Assembly: GCF_018861065.1 (NCBI RefSeq)
Contig: NZ_JAHKQO010000036.1
Location: forward strand, 273,865 to 337,864
DNA: 64,000 nucleotides
DNA from: Paraglaciecola arctica
GTDB lineage: Bacteria; Pseudomonadota; Gammaproteobacteria; Enterobacterales; Alteromonadaceae
Reading direction: 5' to 3'
Below the pieces are notes generated by a model, which had not been told where the DNA came from, searched no databases, and worked only from the letters and a program-made list of their open reading frames with translations. The position numbers were made by a program, and so were the translations under genes. Of this stretch, positions 9,342 through 17,700 are shown one piece after another; positions within the stretch are counted from its first letter, which is position 1; each line of letters starts with the position of its first letter.

Positions 9342-9533
9342 CTAACAGTTGTCGTTTTCAGCCTTTGCCGCTTCTTTTAGATCTTCACAAGCATCTTCAA
9401 CTGCGTTGCCCGCGTCTGTTGCGATTTCATCTAGTTTTTCACCTGCATCTTCCGCTTCACCATCACAAGCAGATAAAGCAAATACAGCAGTTAAAGCAAG
9501 TAAAGTGGTAGTAAAATATTTTAAAGTTTTCAT
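9342..9533 (-). CDS. Small entericidin-like lipoprotein, 63 residues
   Basis: The protein has a signal peptide with lipobox LSAC (Cys23), then an acidic, Ala/Glu/Asp-rich helix (residues 24-63) containing two more Cys residues (49 and 63). Asp at +2 after the lipid-modified Cys is, in E. coli, the inner-membrane retention signal. Size and composition recall entericidin-type stress lipoproteins, but I would not assign a name. The ribosome site GGAGAG precedes the ATG, and a terminator follows the stop. It sits between a DUF1328 gene and another small membrane protein. Similar groups of small proteins are often induced by envelope or osmotic stress, which is a guess here. Confidence 0.75.
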   Translation of the reverse strand: MKTLKYFTTTLLALTAVFALSACDGEAEDAGEKLDEIATDAGNAVEDACEDLKEAAKAENDNC

Positions 9534-9585
9534 GGTTCTCTCCGTTTAAATCAATAGTTAAAATTAAAAGTTAAAACTTGCATCC

Positions 9586-9762
9586 CTAAATTTTCGGGGA
9601 CTTTCCTCTTAGCGCATTGGAAATAAGTGACAACACCAACAACACTATAAAAATAAAGAATATAATTTTAGCAATACCTGTTGCAGCGCCTGCTATACCA
9701 CCAAAACCAAAAACTGCAGCGACGATGGCGATAATAAAAAATGTTAATGCCCAGCCCAACAT
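9586..9762 (-). CDS. DUF1328 (YtjA-like) small membrane protein, 58 residues
   Basis: The sequence begins [20 protein letters not shown] and contains [13 protein letters not shown] and a second hydrophobic helix ending LISNALRG, which is the typical DUF1328/YtjA pattern of two helices. The ATG at 9762 is chosen because GGGAGA precedes it and because family members start with MLxWA; an in-frame start 42 bases upstream would add a tail that is not family-like. Function is unknown; family members are often found with stress-response small proteins. It is on the same strand as the entericidin-like gene, 52 bases upstream of it. Confidence 0.88.
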   Translation of the reverse strand: MLGWALTFFIIAIVAAVFGFGGIAGAATGIAKIIFFIFIVLLVLSLISNALRGKSPKI

Positions 9763-9804
9763 AATAATTTTCTCCCGTTTGTTATGTTTTAAGATTTGAC
9801 ACAC

Positions 9805-10241
9805 TTAACTATGCGACATCTATGCCAAGCAAACACGACACGCCAACACACTGTTTTATAAGGGTTTATTTTAAGGTTGTGATTTCCACTTGAAATTCTA
9901 AATATAGGATTGTGAAAATTTTACACACCAACTAGGAACAAGTTTCATTATTTGTGAGGCACTTTCTTAAATACCTTTTTGCAAACAATAACGTGGCATT
10001 AGAACAAGCATTTATTGCGCAATTGAGCTATTTACTTAGTTTAGAAGTTAATACAAACCACACTAAGGCGAGGATCTATTATCCAAAGCTGATAATTTTT
10101 TAGTTATGACGGTTACACACGATTACAATTCTTCTAAGTGCAAGGGTGAAATGTTTCCCTTTTTTGATATCAGTCATTAGCAACCGATAGTACAATGCAA
10201 AGCTATATACATACTGGGGATTACCCTTGGAGACCTACCCA
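9805..10241. other. Divergent intergenic region of about 440 bases
   Basis: It separates the minus-strand DUF1328 gene from the plus-strand MlaC-like gene. It is AT-rich with no convincing open frame. A plus-strand hairpin with a T run (10142-10166) lies inside it, about 75 bases before the MlaC-like gene, with no known gene to terminate. Nothing else is recognisable. Confidence 0.5.
10142..10166 (+). terminator. Terminator-like hairpin in a gene-free region
   Basis: AAGGG (10142-10146) pairs with CCCTT (10157-10161), extended inward by GAA/TTC, and TTTTT follows. It may end an unannotated short transcript or serve as a leader attenuator of the MlaC-like gene. Confidence 0.45.
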
Positions 10242-10862
10242 ATGTTCAAATCAATAAAGCTGGCTATCTTTGTCCTGGCGATGAGTTTTAACGCTTTAGG
10301 AAAGCCGTCAGAAGACCCCTATATCTTTGTTAAAGAGGTAGCGACTGCGACTTTCGCTAAGATGAAGCAAGATCAAATGCTAATTGAGGGTAATCCTGAC
10401 GCGTTGAAAAAAATTGTAGAACAACAGTTATTGCCACATGTAGATCACGTATATGCGGCTTTGAGCGTGTTAGGTACACAGGCAAAAGATATACCTCGTG
10501 AAAAGCTGATTGTATATTTTGAGGAATTTAGAGTGTATTTGTTATCTACCTATTCTAATGCGTTAAGTAGCTATAAAAATCAAATTGTAGAGTTCGAGCC
10601 TTCTCGACCTACCGAAAACAAAAAGACGGTGCCAGTTAAAGCCATCATTAAGGAATCTGGAAAACCAGATATCAGCATCACCTTTCAAGTGCGCCGCAAC
10701 AAAGAAGGCGAGTGGAAAGCCTTTGACCTTATAGCCGAAGGGATAAGTATGGTGCAATCCAAACGAGCAGAGTTCGCCCCTATTGTTCGCCAGCAGGGTA
10801 TTGATGCGGTGATCGATTTTATGCGTATGAAAAGTACTCAATCCTCAAAAACTGATAAGTAA
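10242..10862 (+). CDS. MlaC-like periplasmic phospholipid-binding protein
   Basis: This is a Ttg2D/MlaC-family protein (about 206 residues) with an N-terminal signal sequence (residues 1-20, ending FNALG). Family features include NPDALKKIVEQQLLPHVDH, with the conserved P-H-x-D element, and the C-terminal IVRQQGIDAVIDFM. In the Mla system MlaC shuttles phospholipid between MlaA and the inner-membrane MlaFEDB complex. Here no mlaFEDB genes are adjacent; the next gene is a ZntB-type channel. A closely similar paralogue lies at 55209-55868. The ATG at 10242 is preferred, with GGAG nine bases upstream; the in-frame TTG at 10227 overlaps that ribosome site. Confidence 0.85.
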   Translation: MFKSIKLAIFVLAMSFNALGKPSEDPYIFVKEVATATFAKMKQDQMLIEGNPDALKKIVEQQLLPHVDHVYAALSVLGTQAKDIPREKLIVYFEEFRVYLLSTYSNALSSYKNQIVEFEPSRPTENKKTVPVKAIIKESGKPDISITFQVRRNKEGEWKAFDLIAEGISMVQSKRAEFAPIVRQQGIDAVIDFMRMKSTQSSKTDK

Positions 10863-10874
10863 CTAGACAACTAA

Positions 10875-11858
10875 ATGTCCAATACCCATCCAAAAACTCA
10901 GGCTATGTTGTGGGCAATCAATAACATTGGTAAGCCCCACTCCACCCTATCCACAGCCGTTGAACATACCACTGATGAAGCCTCTTCTTTAGGTTTTGAT
11001 TGGTTTCATATTCAATCTGATACTAAAGACTCGAAACAATGTTTACAGGGCTTAGGGTTACCAAACGAAATAATAGATGCACTTTGCACCGCTGAAACTC
11101 GCCCTAAAGCGATACAGTTAGGTGACGGAATGTTGCTGTACTTACGAGGAATTAACCGCAATCCTGATGCAGACCCTGAAGATATGGTGTCGTTACGCTT
11201 ATGGATTGGAGAAAACATATTGATTTCTGCTAGACGTAAAGACCGGCAACTACTATCAGTACAAGATGCTAAAGAAGAACTTGAAAAGGGCCATATTCCC
11301 GAGTCGCCATTGGACTTAGCACTAAGAATTATTACCAAGATTGCCGACAGGATCAGCGAGACTGTGGATGTGTTAGATGAAGATCTCACTGAATTCGAGG
11401 CGTTAGATAAATCTGCCAAACGAGATAGAATAAAACTGTCGATGATCCGCCGCCAAGCCGCAGCTATTCGCCGTTATTTAGCGCCGCAACGAGATGCACT
11501 TGATGCCATGTATCGCTTCAATAAATCCTTGAATCAACAGCAAGCATTTGAATTGCGAGATCAAACTGACCGCATGACTCGCTACGTTGAAGACCTAGAT
11601 CTGGCTAAAGAGCGGGCTATGGTATTGCAAGATGAATTACGGAATCGCATTGCTGAACAGCAAGGTATGCGCATGTATGTGTTATCGTTAGTTACGGCAA
11701 TATTTTTACCTTTATCCTTTCTAACAGGTATATTTGGAATGAATGTGGCTGGTTTACCAGGAACACAAGAGCCTAAAGCTTTTGTATATTTAACCGCAAC
11801 TATGGTTATATTGGCCGTAGCATTGCTAGTAGGTATGTTATGGAAAAAGTGGTTTTAA
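10875..11858 (+). CDS. zntB: ZntB-type CorA-family zinc/divalent cation transporter
   Basis: This is a 327-residue member of the CorA metal ion transporter superfamily. The long N-terminal cytoplasmic domain (residues 1-265) ends in a helical stalk. Two C-terminal transmembrane helices follow, and the signature GMNVAGLPGT at the end of the first matches the GMN motif of CorA/ZntB pores. ZntB proteins move zinc across the inner membrane. The gene follows the MlaC-like gene by 12 bases and may be cotranscribed. The ribosome site is weak. CorA (Mg) cannot be fully excluded, but the length and the loop after GMN favour ZntB. Confidence 0.85.
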   Translation: MSNTHPKTQAMLWAINNIGKPHSTLSTAVEHTTDEASSLGFDWFHIQSDTKDSKQCLQGLGLPNEIIDALCTAETRPKAIQLGDGMLLYLRGINRNPDADPEDMVSLRLWIGENILISARRKDRQLLSVQDAKEELEKGHIPESPLDLALRIITKIADRISETVDVLDEDLTEFEALDKSAKRDRIKLSMIRRQAAAIRRYLAPQRDALDAMYRFNKSLNQQQAFELRDQTDRMTRYVEDLDLAKERAMVLQDELRNRIAEQQGMRMYVLSLVTAIFLPLSFLTGIFGMNVAGLPGTQEPKAFVYLTATMVILAVALLVGMLWKKWF

Positions 11859-11884
11859 ACATTTTATTAGGAGCAAAACCGGTG

Positions 11885-12406
11885 ATGAAACATCTTGTTT
11901 TAGTTCTGAGCCTGTTTATTCTCAGCAGCTCTGCAGCCTATTCCCAAGTGGAAAAGTCATTTGAAATTGTAAAAGCCAAAAAGATCAACCGTAATCTGGC
12001 GTTGCAATTTCCCATTAAAAAATCATTCCAAGGTATCCAAGCCACTTTCTCTGACGCGCAAATACTCATAGATACTCTAGATCAATCAATTAAATTACAA
12101 ATGCTGGTGTCAGCTAATAACAATAAACAAGAGTTTTCTGCGAAATTGGTGTTTATTGGAACAATGGAATTTGATCAGTTTTTAGAGTCATACTTATTTG
12201 AAGACCTGCTATTGGACAGTTTTATAGTCGAACAAGATTCTTACGTTGACTCCCAACCCACTGTAAAAGCAATCAAACAAAGTCTAATTAACGACTTCAA
12301 AGATATTGAGTTATTTAACCTTACAGAATTAAACGCGTTTGTTCCTAAACGTAAAGCTGACAAGATTGAAATTTCGACCGGACAACTACGATTTATATGG
12401 TATTAG
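11885..12406 (+). CDS. Exported DUF1439/YceB-like protein
   Basis: This is a 173-residue protein with a signal peptide (about residues 1-20, cleavage after AAYS-Q). After it the sequence EKSFEIVKAKKINRNLALQFP recalls the start of DUF1439/YceB proteins, where a short helix is followed by a lipid-binding-like beta sheet. The family function is unknown. ATG 11885 is chosen because it gives a clean signal peptide and has AGGAG upstream; a longer frame from 11840 would overlap the zntB end and spoil the signal. It lies 26 bases after zntB. No lipobox is visible, unlike E. coli YceB. The family assignment is tentative. Confidence 0.6.
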   Translation: MKHLVLVLSLFILSSSAAYSQVEKSFEIVKAKKINRNLALQFPIKKSFQGIQATFSDAQILIDTLDQSIKLQMLVSANNNKQEFSAKLVFIGTMEFDQFLESYLFEDLLLDSFIVEQDSYVDSQPTVKAIKQSLINDFKDIELFNLTELNAFVPKRKADKIEISTGQLRFIWY

Positions 12407-12462
12407 AATAGCCATTTAGACAAGCTAATCTGTCGCTAAACATTTGTATTCAATAGTTAAAG

Positions 12463-12476
12463 AATGGCTTGCCATT
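12463..12476. promoter_or_regulatory. Short palindrome upstream of the cupredoxin operon
   Basis: AATGGC and GCCATT flank a TT centre, 68 bases before the cupredoxin start. It could be a binding site for a regulator of the cupredoxin-EAL-DUF3034-globin operon. No matching copy was seen elsewhere in the window. Confidence 0.3.
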
Positions 12477-12544
12477 TTCTGCTAAGTTACCAGTGTTAAC
12501 ACATTTAGTTTATTTTATTTAGACAACTACAAGAGTTGAGCAGT

Positions 12545-13231
12545 ATGACGACTAGAAAATTTGGCCTTGTATTGCTAAAGACGATAAACACTTTATTTTG
12601 TTGTACTTTTATTGTCGTAACCCTATTCGGTCCGGTTACTATGGCAAAAACCCTTCATATTACAGACCAATTTAACAAGCCTATTGAAAATGTAGTGGTG
12701 AGTTTTGCTACAACTGAGTCAACTCAAACTGATAATGCAAAACTTTTGGTAATGGATCAAATCGATAAACAATTTGCACCTCGCCTGTTAGTAGTCCAAA
12801 AAAATCAGAGGGTTTCTTTTCCAAATAGCGACAACATTCGCCACCATCTTTATAGTTTTTCTAAGCCTAAGCCTTTTGAATTTAGAATGTTCAAAGGAGG
12901 CGATACTAAAGAGCTGGTTTTTGATCAAGCGGGCATAGTGGTGCTTGGCTGTAATATACATGATCAGATGGTAGGCTACATTTATGTCGCCGATAATGAG
13001 CAAACCGTTGTGACTAATGAAGATGGTGTAGCGGAAGTCCCCGAAAACGGATTAAAATTGAAGTTATGGCACCCCAATTTATCTACCAATAAAATTCTCA
13101 GAAAAGACTTTCAACTTCCTGAAACATCGAGTGAAGCCGCCTTTCCTATTGTTTTGAATTTGCTTGAAGAGACAGTCATTCCCACTCAACGTACCTTTAA
13201 ATCGAAGAAATTTGACAGAGGAAATAACTAA
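12545..13231 (+). CDS. Periplasmic cupredoxin (methylamine-utilization-protein-like)
   Basis: This is a 228-residue exported protein with a hydrophobic signal (residues about 8-34) and a cupredoxin domain (about 60-165). Type-1 copper ligands are visible: a His in SDNIRHHLYSFSK, then Cys, His and Met in GCNIHDQMVGYIYV. The C-terminal part resembles a carboxypeptidase-regulatory-like beta domain. Databases often label such proteins as methylamine utilization proteins, but no methylamine dehydrogenase genes are here. It is the first gene of a tight run with a GGDEF/EAL protein (no gap), a DUF3034 barrel and a lipoprotein globin, so a periplasmic electron-transfer or copper-sensing role feeding that operon is inferred. 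The ATG at 12545 is used; an upstream TTG is less likely. Confidence 0.82.
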   Translation: MTTRKFGLVLLKTINTLFCCTFIVVTLFGPVTMAKTLHITDQFNKPIENVVVSFATTESTQTDNAKLLVMDQIDKQFAPRLLVVQKNQRVSFPNSDNIRHHLYSFSKPKPFEFRMFKGGDTKELVFDQAGIVVLGCNIHDQMVGYIYVADNEQTVVTNEDGVAEVPENGLKLKLWHPNLSTNKILRKDFQLPETSSEAAFPIVLNLLEETVIPTQRTFKSKKFDRGNN

Positions 13232-15553
13232 TTGACCCAAACTCCACTTAATCAGAGTATTTTCAGGCTAGTTGCAGGCTTAGTGATACTCACGGCGCTC
13301 ACAACCTTTATCAATGTTTGGATAGCCACCGATGAACAAACTCGAGAAAAGTTAGAGCGAGACTTATCGATTGCCGAAAACGTATTACAGCGGGTATTAC
13401 AAAGTCGCGAAGATTTGCTTTATATTTCAGCCTCGGTGCTCACCGCTGACTTTGGTTTTAAACAAGCAGTTGCATCCTCAGATAAAGGCACAATCGATAG
13501 CGCCTTATTTAATCATGGGCAACGCATTAATGCCGATCTAATGGCGCTTGTATCCTTAACTGGCAGTTCCATCACCAGTGTGCCAGCAGCATTAAAAATG
13601 GATCAAGAATTTCCTTATCCACAAGCTATAGAAAGTGTGATTAAAAATGGCGGCTACACCTCGCTGATGATGCTGAACAAACAACTTTACCAAGTCATCA
13701 TGTTAACTGTAGACGCACCAACACCAATTGCCATTGCGTTAGTTGGCTTCAAGCTAGGCGACCCGATTTTAGCCCAGTTGAAAGATATAACTAAACTCGA
13801 AACAACCTTACAAGTATATAGCCGGCAAAACGAAATATTTAAAATTAGTACTTTACCGGCACCTTTGGTAGAACAGGCCTTAGCACAAATCAATGAGCGC
13901 CCATCCTGGTTGTCTATTACCATAACTCAGGACACACCCTACGTTTCTCAACAATTTACTTTAAGCGATGCCCTCGAGCACCAAACAATCATTACCTTAT
14001 CTGAAGACGCACAGTTGTTATTTGCGGACTTTAATTCACTGCAATTTAGTATTACTGCATTAGGCATAATCGTTATTTTGCTAGCGACGTTTTTAGCAGC
14101 GTTATTTTCACGAAGAATATCCAAACCTTTAGTGGTACTGGCCGATATTGCCAAACGAATAGCTGTGGGTGATTACACTAAAGATGCAGTAGTAGAAACT
14201 AAAACTACAGAAGTCAGTTTATTGTCTAAAGCCTTCAGCAAAATGCAAAGTAACGTGCAAACCCGTGAAGAAAAAATAATATTTCAAGCAAGACACGATG
14301 TTTTAACTTCGCTATATAACCGGCAGCATGTCGAAACCTTGCTAGAACAAAAGTTTAATGACAACGACAATTTTGTTGCCATTGGCATTAACATTTTTGG
14401 CTTTCGGGGCATTAACGATGTATTTGGTTATCACAATGGAGATCGTTGTCTTGAGGAACTCGCACAACGCCTCTCAAAATTTGATGGTATTGCCGCAAGA
14501 CTAACTGGTGGTGAACTATTGTGGATACCCTCACAACAACCATCTCAAGAATCGATTGAATCAATAAAGTCAACATTGGAAGCACCAATCAATGCCATCG
14601 ATGTAATAATCAATATAAAGGTTGCTCTTGGCTTAATATATTGTCCTAAAGATGCCAACAATGCAGAACAAGTGTTTAAGCGGCTCAATATAGTATTGGA
14701 TGAAGCACAAATCACTCGCCGGTTTGTATTGGCTTTTGATTCTAGACTAGAAGAACGCTATTCGCGGCGCTTGTCTATTATTACCGAATTAAAAAACACC
14801 CTAGATCACCGCCAAGAAGAATTAAGTCTTAACTATCAACCCAAACTCGACATACAAGAGGGCAAAGTCACTCATGTTGAAGCCTTGATACGCTGGACCA
14901 ATACCAGCTTGGGTTTTGTCTCACCTGAAGACTTTATCGCTGTGGCCGAACAAGCCGGGTTTATTGAAGCCATTACCCACTGGGTCATCAATCGTGCAAT
15001 CAAAGATGCAGCGATATTCCGAGATGCCGAAGTAGATGTGTCGATAGCAATTAATCTTTCAGCAAAAGATATTATGAATCCCACACTATTACCTAGGGTT
15101 CTAGAATTACTTAAGGCAAATAACCTCAACACCCAATGTTTATCATTTGAAATAACCGAGGGTGACTTAGTGAAAGACCACAACAAAGCCATCACCCATC
15201 TACAAGCATTTCGAGATAATGGATTTGAAATAGCCATCGATGACTTTGGTACCGGATATTCATCCATGGCCTACTTACAAAATTTACCTGTTAATACCTT
15301 AAAAGTAGACAAGAGCTTTGTGCTTAATTTACATGAAAACCAAGGTGACCAAAAAATTGTTAAAACTGTCATCAGCCTTGCTCATAGTTTTGATATGAAT
15401 GTAGTGGCAGAAGGCATAGAAAACATTCAAGCCTTAACACTTCTAGCCCAATGGGGCTGCGAGTTAGCCCAAGGTTATTATATTTGTAAGCCAACATCTG
15501 CAGATAAGCTCATCTCATGGTACAAGGATAATCTAACTACAAAATGGCTATAG
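13232..15553 (+). CDS. Membrane c-di-GMP phosphodiesterase: sensor-HAMP-degenerate GGDEF-EAL
   Basis: The protein has 773 residues: transmembrane helix 1 (about 10-28), a periplasmic sensor of about 245 residues, helix 2 (about 273-295), HAMP (about 296-350), a GGDEF-like domain (360-505) and an EAL domain (515-765). The GGDEF signature is degraded to TGGELLW, so cyclase activity is unlikely. The EAL domain keeps HVEALIRW, INLSAKD, EITEGD, DDFGTGYSS, KVDKSF, VAEGIE and QGYY, so c-di-GMP hydrolysis is expected. The start is a TTG directly after the cupredoxin stop with GAGG upstream; there is no suitable ATG before the first helix. The periplasmic domain probably reads a signal from its operon partners (cupredoxin, DUF3034, globin). 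Confidence 0.85.
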   Translation: MTQTPLNQSIFRLVAGLVILTALTTFINVWIATDEQTREKLERDLSIAENVLQRVLQSREDLLYISASVLTADFGFKQAVASSDKGTIDSALFNHGQRINADLMALVSLTGSSITSVPAALKMDQEFPYPQAIESVIKNGGYTSLMMLNKQLYQVIMLTVDAPTPIAIALVGFKLGDPILAQLKDITKLETTLQVYSRQNEIFKISTLPAPLVEQALAQINERPSWLSITITQDTPYVSQQFTLSDALEHQTIITLSEDAQLLFADFNSLQFSITALGIIVILLATFLAALFSRRISKPLVVLADIAKRIAVGDYTKDAVVETKTTEVSLLSKAFSKMQSNVQTREEKIIFQARHDVLTSLYNRQHVETLLEQKFNDNDNFVAIGINIFGFRGINDVFGYHNGDRCLEELAQRLSKFDGIAARLTGGELLWIPSQQPSQESIESIKSTLEAPINAIDVIINIKVALGLIYCPKDANNAEQVFKRLNIVLDEAQITRRFVLAFDSRLEERYSRRLSIITELKNTLDHRQEELSLNYQPKLDIQEGKVTHVEALIRWTNTSLGFVSPEDFIAVAEQAGFIEAITHWVINRAIKDAAIFRDAEVDVSIAINLSAKDIMNPTLLPRVLELLKANNLNTQCLSFEITEGDLVKDHNKAITHLQAFRDNGFEIAIDDFGTGYSSMAYLQNLPVNTLKVDKSFVLNLHENQGDQKIVKTVISLAHSFDMNVVAEGIENIQALTLLAQWGCELAQGYYICKPTSADKLISWYKDNLTTKWL

Positions 15554-16413
15554 CAAAAACAAACAAATGGTGCTTGTGTTGGAGCAAATCCTTAATCATT
15601 TTTCTAGGTTTACTTTCGCCTATTGCCAAGGCGAGTGACGGCAAATTAATAGGCACCGCAGGGCTAAATCAACTTGAAGGTAGCGGTGGTGGCGGTATTG
15701 TGGCTTGGGCCACATTGGCAGGTTATGATTCTAGAGATCAAATATCGGTGAACGCTTTTGGCACTCAAGTTAATCTAGATGACTATCGTTTAAACGTATT
15801 GGGCGTCAGTGCTTCTTTTTACGATAGAGTCGAAATAAGTCTAGCCCAACAGCGTTTTGATTTAAAAACCCTAGGGGGTGATATTAAACAAAATATCTAC
15901 GCTGCTAAGTACCGAATCTATGGTGACGTGGTGTACTCAACTTGGCCACAACTTAGTCTAGGTATACAACACAAAACATTAGATGACGGCAGCATTGCGA
16001 GTGCAGTAGGAGCAACAGATGACTCTAGTGGAACCGATCTGTACTTAGCGGCGACCAAAGTACATTTAGGAGCTATTGCTGGCTTTAACGCCCTGTGGAG
16101 TGTAACGGCTAGAGCAACCAAGGCTAATCAACTAGGATTGCTTGGTTTTGGTGGAATTAAAAATGATAGCTACCAAATTATGGCAGAAGCTTCAGTTGCT
16201 GTGTTATTGAGTCGACATCTCGCTGTTGGTGCAGAATATCGCCAAAAACCTGATAATTTAGGGCTAGGTGAAGAAGATTGGTTTGACCTATTTATTAGTT
16301 ATATTCCCAGCAAAAATTTAAGCGTTACCCTCGCCTGGGCTGAACTCGGCAGTATTGCCGGCGCAAAGGATCAAAAAGGATTGTACCTGTCGCTAAACGG
16401 ACAACTTTGGTAA
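15544..16413 (+). CDS. DUF3034 outer-membrane beta-barrel-like protein
   Basis: This is a 289-residue exported protein with a signal peptide (about residues 1-34, cleavage near AKAS-D). The mature start GKLIGTAGLNQLEGSGGGG is the DUF3034 hallmark. The rest is a series of amphipathic strands with aromatic ends (for example LSLGIQHKTL, LAVGAEYRQK, LYLSLNGQLW) and a terminal aromatic Trp, as expected for an outer-membrane barrel. The gene overlaps the EAL gene by 10 bases and precedes the globin by 4, so all are surely one transcript. The family has no known function. Its fixed company with a cupredoxin and an EAL protein suggests a pore or sensor for the same pathway. Confidence 0.82.
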   Translation: MAIAKTNKWCLCWSKSLIIFLGLLSPIAKASDGKLIGTAGLNQLEGSGGGGIVAWATLAGYDSRDQISVNAFGTQVNLDDYRLNVLGVSASFYDRVEISLAQQRFDLKTLGGDIKQNIYAAKYRIYGDVVYSTWPQLSLGIQHKTLDDGSIASAVGATDDSSGTDLYLAATKVHLGAIAGFNALWSVTARATKANQLGLLGFGGIKNDSYQIMAEASVAVLLSRHLAVGAEYRQKPDNLGLGEEDWFDLFISYIPSKNLSVTLAWAELGSIAGAKDQKGLYLSLNGQLW

Positions 16414-16417
16414 CCCT

Positions 16418-16834
16418 ATGAAAACCTTAATTTTACTATTTACAGTGTGTTTATTGTTAAGTAGCTGCGCCACGCAAAACGGCAACACTTATCAACAATT
16501 GGGCGGACAAGCCAAAATCGAAGAAATAGTTGATAATTTTATTTATGAAATTGAATTTGACCCGGTTCTGTTCGAGTTTTTCAAAGATTCCGATATCAAT
16601 CGTTTTAGAGAAAAACTTATCGAACACCTCTGTTTACTTACAGGTGGGCCATGCCAGTATACCGGTGATTCTATGGAACAAGTACATGCAGGTATGAATA
16701 TCAGCGAGTCTAGCTATAATCATGGCGTAGACTTGTTTATCAATGCAATGACTAAGGCCGAAATCCCACATCCTATTCAAAACAAAGTACTAGCAACTAT
16801 GATACACACTAGAGAGCAGATGATTTATCAATAA
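16418..16834 (+). CDS. Lipoprotein group I truncated hemoglobin
   Basis: This is a 138-residue globin of the trHbN type preceded by a lipoprotein signal (lipobox LSSC, Cys17, Ala at +2, so probably outer-membrane). Globin features: YQQLGGQAKIEEIVDNFIYE, the B-C region ending DPVLFEFF, LTGGPCQYTG in the E-F region, and the proximal His90 in MEQVHAGMNIS. Truncated globins bind O2 or NO or do redox chemistry with heme; most are cytoplasmic, so an exported lipid-anchored form is unusual. It is the last gene of the cupredoxin-EAL-DUF3034 operon, four bases after DUF3034. A gas-sensing or heme-delivery role in the envelope is inferred from this setting. Confidence 0.88.
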   Translation: MKTLILLFTVCLLLSSCATQNGNTYQQLGGQAKIEEIVDNFIYEIEFDPVLFEFFKDSDINRFREKLIEHLCLLTGGPCQYTGDSMEQVHAGMNISESSYNHGVDLFINAMTKAEIPHPIQNKVLATMIHTREQMIYQ

Positions 16835-16881
16835 TTTGCGTAAATATGTCAACGCGCGGTGCGTTAACCGGAGGAAAGTCA

Positions 16882-17700
16882 ATGCCATTTGCTGATGAAG
16901 TGATTAAGAGAAACCATGTCACAATCGAAGGTTCAGGCGACAAAACTTTACTATTAGCCCATGGTTTTGGCTGTGATCAGAATATGTGGCGCTTGATGTT
17001 ACCGGCTCTTGTTCCTCACTATAAAGTGGTTTTGTTTGACTATGTAGGTTCGGGTAATTCGGATATTTCCCATTACGACCAAACTCGTTACAGTTCACTG
17101 GAAGGTTACGCGCAAGACGTTCTGGATATCTGCCAAGCATTAGATTTACAGGATGTTGTTTTTATCGGTCATTCAGTTAGCAGCATGATTGGCCTTATTG
17201 CGTCAATAAAACAGCCAGAGCTTTTCAGCCAGTTAACAATGATTTGCCCTTCTCCTTGTTTCTTAAATTTTGAACCCGATTATATCGGAGGATTTGAACA
17301 AGCAGATTTAGAAGAACTTATTGATTTAATGGATAAGAATTATATTGGATGGGCCAACTATCTAGCTCCTTTAGTTATGGGCGCTAACAACTCTGAAGAA
17401 CTTGTTGCAGAGTTGTCTGGAAGCTTTTGCTCTACTGACCCTGTGGTTGCAAAAACATTTGCTAGAGCCACTTTTTTCTCTGATTATCGCCACCTATTAA
17501 AAGACGCAAAACACCCTGTGCTAATTTTTCAAAGTAGCCAAGATGCATTAGCTTCGATAGCTATTGGCGATTTTATGGTTAAACAATTGCCGGATGCAAA
17601 ATTAAAGCTAATAGAAGCAAAAGGGCATTGTTTACATATGACTCATCCTGACACAGTCAACCAATGCTTAAGTGAATACCTTGCACAGCAAACTAGTTAG
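16882..17700 (+). CDS. RsbQ-like alpha/beta hydrolase
   Basis: This is a 272-residue alpha/beta hydrolase very like Bacillus RsbQ. The nucleophile is Ser98 in GHSVSSMIG, the oxyanion region is HGFGCDQNMW, the acid is Asp in SSQDALAS and the base is His in KGHCLHMTHP. In Bacillus, RsbQ generates or delivers a small hydrophobic ligand sensed by the PAS domain of the RsbP phosphatase. Here the partner is a PAS-GGDEF protein overlapping its 3-prime end by 29 bases, so the same PAS-ligand logic probably controls c-di-GMP synthesis. ATG 16882 has GGAGG eight bases upstream and matches the family N-terminus; a longer frame from 16846 is not supported. Confidence 0.88.
   Translation: MPFADEVIKRNHVTIEGSGDKTLLLAHGFGCDQNMWRLMLPALVPHYKVVLFDYVGSGNSDISHYDQTRYSSLEGYAQDVLDICQALDLQDVVFIGHSVSSMIGLIASIKQPELFSQLTMICPSPCFLNFEPDYIGGFEQADLEELIDLMDKNYIGWANYLAPLVMGANNSEELVAELSGSFCSTDPVVAKTFARATFFSDYRHLLKDAKHPVLIFQSSQDALASIAIGDFMVKQLPDAKLKLIEAKGHCLHMTHPDTVNQCLSEYLAQQTS

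Noticed and set aside
12545-13231. Methylamine-utilization function for the cupredoxin
   Set aside because: No methylamine dehydrogenase genes are near, and only the cupredoxin fold is supported.
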